A stretch of 64,000 bases of DNA from G965230065 sp965230065. GTDB lineage: Bacteria; Bacteroidota; Bacteroidia; Cytophagales; Cyclobacteriaceae. Location of the stretch: the NCBI GenBank assembly GCA_965230065.1, contig OZ245942.1, positions 6,510,001 through 6,574,000 of the forward strand. The letters are read 5' to 3'. Made by a program: the position numbers and the translations under genes. Shown here piece after piece: positions 62,276 to 64,000 of this stretch. The notes beneath the pieces are model-generated. The model was not told the origin of the DNA, ran no database searches, and saw only the letters and a list, made by a program, of their open reading frames with translations. The number at the start of each line of letters is the position of its first letter. Position 1 is the first letter of the stretch.

Positions 62276-63340
62276 ATGAAAACCTTTCAACATTTTCCCG
62301 GGATAACCCGGATGGTAGCCATTGCGATGGTGGTGGCTGTTGCATTTACTTCCTGTCAGGAACCGGAAGAAGTAGCTCCCAAAATTTCAGACCCAACACC
62401 AGACCTTGAACAGGCACTGACTGAGTTTGAAGCAGAATTTGAGTACATTGATGATGCCAACCCAGAATCAAATGAAAGAAGAAGAGGGCCAAAACGGTAT
62501 TTAAGAAAGTCAACATATTTTACACTGTTGGCAGCACTTAAATATACAGGCCTGCTCCCCACCGTAGCCAAAAATAAACTTACCATTTTCGCACCCGATG
62601 ATAAAGCCTTTGCAGAAATAGGCTTGAACTTTTGGAATGTCAGAAAATTACCTAAAGATGTACTGACTAATATTTTGCTCTACCATGTGGCCGAAGGATT
62701 TGTCTTCTCTAAAGAGTTACCTGATTGTTCCCTGGAAATGTTTAATGGCAGTAACATAGGCTTGAAATTTAAGCGTCGCAAAGTTTTCATAAAAGATAAA
62801 ACCAATGATTTCGCCAAAGTTATTTTCACTGATAAAAGGCTCATTAACAGCCTATTCCATGGGATTGACAAAGTGCTGATGCCGCCGGAAGAAACCATTG
62901 CCACCATCGCCAGTGGAAACGATGACTTCTCAACCCTCGTTTTCCTTCTACAGGAAACCGGTTTGGTGGGTGCAGTGGCCGATCCTGAAGCCAACCTGAC
63001 AGTATTTGCGCCAACCAATAAGGCATTTGAAGACCTGGAAGCAGCTCTTCCTGGCATTACCGCTTACCTCCTTGATAACCCGGATGAGTTGACGAAAGTA
63101 TTGTTGCACCATGTGAGCCCGGGCAGTACATTTTCATTCTGTTTATCTGATGGTATGATGATACCTACACTGAACGAAGACAATCTGAAGTTTGATGCCA
63201 ACAGCTTAACCCTGGAAAGCTCCAGTGGTAATTCAGTGGATCTTATTCCAAGCCTGTTAGACATACACGCAACCAATGGTGTAATCCATGCAATAGATTT
63301 TGTATTGGTACCGTCTAACCTTGTTTTACCACCTTCATAG
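62276..63340 (+). CDS. Lipoprotein with two FAS1 domains
   Basis: 354 residues. Lipobox AFTSC, an acidic linker with a basic stretch (NERRRGPKRYLRK), then two fasciclin domains: about 72-205 (LTIFAPDDKAFAEIG, NILLYHVAEG) and 207-350 (LTVFAPTNKAFEDL, VLLHHVSPGS, GVIHAIDFVL). FAS1 proteins are surface adhesion or matrix proteins. The end contains the typical NGVIHAID motif. A strong terminator follows. Confidence 0.9.
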   Translation: MKTFQHFPGITRMVAIAMVVAVAFTSCQEPEEVAPKISDPTPDLEQALTEFEAEFEYIDDANPESNERRRGPKRYLRKSTYFTLLAALKYTGLLPTVAKNKLTIFAPDDKAFAEIGLNFWNVRKLPKDVLTNILLYHVAEGFVFSKELPDCSLEMFNGSNIGLKFKRRKVFIKDKTNDFAKVIFTDKRLINSLFHGIDKVLMPPEETIATIASGNDDFSTLVFLLQETGLVGAVADPEANLTVFAPTNKAFEDLEAALPGITAYLLDNPDELTKVLLHHVSPGSTFSFCLSDGMMIPTLNEDNLKFDANSLTLESSSGNSVDLIPSLLDIHATNGVIHAIDFVLVPSNLVLPPS

Positions 63341-63364
63341 TAGGCACTCTTTGAATTTAAAAAG

Positions 63365-63396
63365 AGGCTGTCAAGTAAAATTGACAGCCTTTTTTA
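63365..63396. terminator. Terminator between FAS1 and permease genes
   Basis: AGGCTGTCAA (63365-63374) pairs with TTGACAGCCT (63381-63390) around a 6-base loop, flanked by A and T runs. Suited to both converging genes. Confidence 0.88.
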
Positions 63397-63429
63397 ATGC
63401 ATTACATACTTGCCGCTCTGGCTCAGCAT

Positions 63430-64000
63430 TTACTCATACTTCAAACTTTCCACCGGGTTCTTCACAGCCGCTTTAAAAGTTTGCCGGCTGATGGTTAGGA
63501 TGGCGATGAGCAGAATAACCACGCCCGGCACCGCATACAGCCACCAGCTTATTTCCGTTTTGTAGGCAAAACTGCCCAGCCATTCGGTAATGAAGTAATT
63601 GGCTACCGGAATGGCGATTACAAATGAAATGATGATGAGCTGCACATACCCTTTGGAAAGCAGGGCAACAATATGTATTACCGAAGCCCCTAATACCTTG
63701 CGAATGCCTATTTCTTTCACCCTTTGCTCGGCGGTGAAAGAGGCCAGCCCCAGCAAGCCCAGACAGGATATAAAAATTGCCAGAAAGGTGAAGTAGTTTG
63801 ACAAATCCCCCATCATCACTTCGCTTCGGTACATGCTCTCAAACTGCTCGTCCAAAAAAGAATACTCAAAAGGGTAGGAAGGGCTGTAGGTTTGGTGAAT
63901 TTTTTCTACTGCGGCAAGCGATTCCTGCACCTTTCCCAGAGCACTTCTCACATACAGGGCGTGATGCTCATCACTTAAAATCACCATTAATGGAGCAACA
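63430..64000 (-). CDS. FtsX-like ABC permease, 5' end outside window
   Basis: The frame is open to the right edge; about 190 C-terminal residues are visible. After YSFLDEQFESMYRSE comes the FtsX C-terminal domain with three membrane helices (LAIFISCLGLLGLASF, then EIGIRKVLGAS, and the last helix AVPGVVILLIAIL). The motif EIGIRKVLGAS and the end NPVESLKYE match MacB/YxdM-type permeases common in Bacteroidota, often for export of peptides or antibiotics. The ATPase is not in this window. Confidence 0.88.
   Translation of the reverse strand, partial: VAPLMVILSDEHHALYVRSALGKVQESLAAVEKIHQTYSPSYPFEYSFLDEQFESMYRSEVMMGDLSNYFTFLAIFISCLGLLGLASFTAEQRVKEIGIRKVLGASVIHIVALLSKGYVQLIIISFVIAIPVANYFITEWLGSFAYKTEISWWLYAVPGVVILLIAILTISRQTFKAAVKNPVESLKYE

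Noticed and set aside
1..64000. Reassignment of TAA as a sense codon
   Set aside because: Many intact genes in the window (for example kch-like, ypdA and murC-region genes) end in TAA at the expected length, so a general change of code is not supported.

Overview
This window looks like a chromosome segment from a marine or soil Bacteroidota bacterium, most likely of the order Cytophagales. The support is: a type IX secretion sortase (PorU) and a cargo protein with a C-terminal sorting tail; promoters of the Bacteroidota type (TTTG, about 20 bases, TAnnTTTG) with few Shine-Dalgarno sites; the TPR / LptC / CorC-HlyC / PpiC-type isomerase block; transcarbamylase of the acetyl/succinylornithine type; bacillithiol reductase YpdA; a TonB receptor with a carboxypeptidase-regulatory N-terminus; and BlaI/M56/TonB signalling genes. 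No rRNA, tRNA or CRISPR array was seen.

Layout. 1-6 kb (+): envelope assembly block (TPR protein cut by the window edge, LptC, a small membrane protein, a CNNM/CBS protein, a periplasmic peptidyl-prolyl isomerase) and a DUF4168 protein. 6-14 kb (-): di-haem cytochrome c peroxidase, PhoX/DUF839 T9SS cargo, PorU, CBS protein. 14-24 kb: GAF-PAS histidine kinase, GH13 enzyme, class II aldolase, TauE/SafE exporter, lipoprotein, PTPS-family enzyme, ornithine-derivative transcarbamylase, glycerophosphodiesterase. 24-31 kb: DUF1801 protein, secreted six-hairpin-like protein, a creatininase-family gene broken by one in-frame TAA, a holin-like protein, SDR, a nucleotidyltransferase pair coupled to YpdA, and an antiporter. 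31-39 kb: murD-murC, murI, smc. 39-49 kb: small proteins, a K+ channel with RCK domains, an IS982-like insertion sequence placed between two convergent genes, a secreted HTHP-motif protein also split by an in-frame TAA, DUF4168 paralogue, and a BlaI / TonB-C / M56-TonB-C / TonB-C lipoprotein cluster. 49-64 kb: secreted haem-HEAT protein, TonB receptor with an 18-bp palindromic operator candidate, intradiol dioxygenase-like protein, small lipoproteins and gene remnants, CAP protein, a sulfatase + PL8 lyase pair for glycosaminoglycan breakdown, FAS1 lipoprotein, and the end of an FtsX-like permease.

The most unusual content is between the genes. Many junctions carry long hairpins whose arms are built from a short word repeated in tandem, with a different word at each locus; two larger composite elements (181 bp near 18.3 kb and about 137 bp near 40.3 kb) have nested or competing inverted repeats. 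Two different genes carry a single in-frame TAA followed by clear homologous continuation. The M56 protein carries an internal lipobox-like sequence, and the lipoprotein beside it looks like a free-standing copy of its periplasmic tail.
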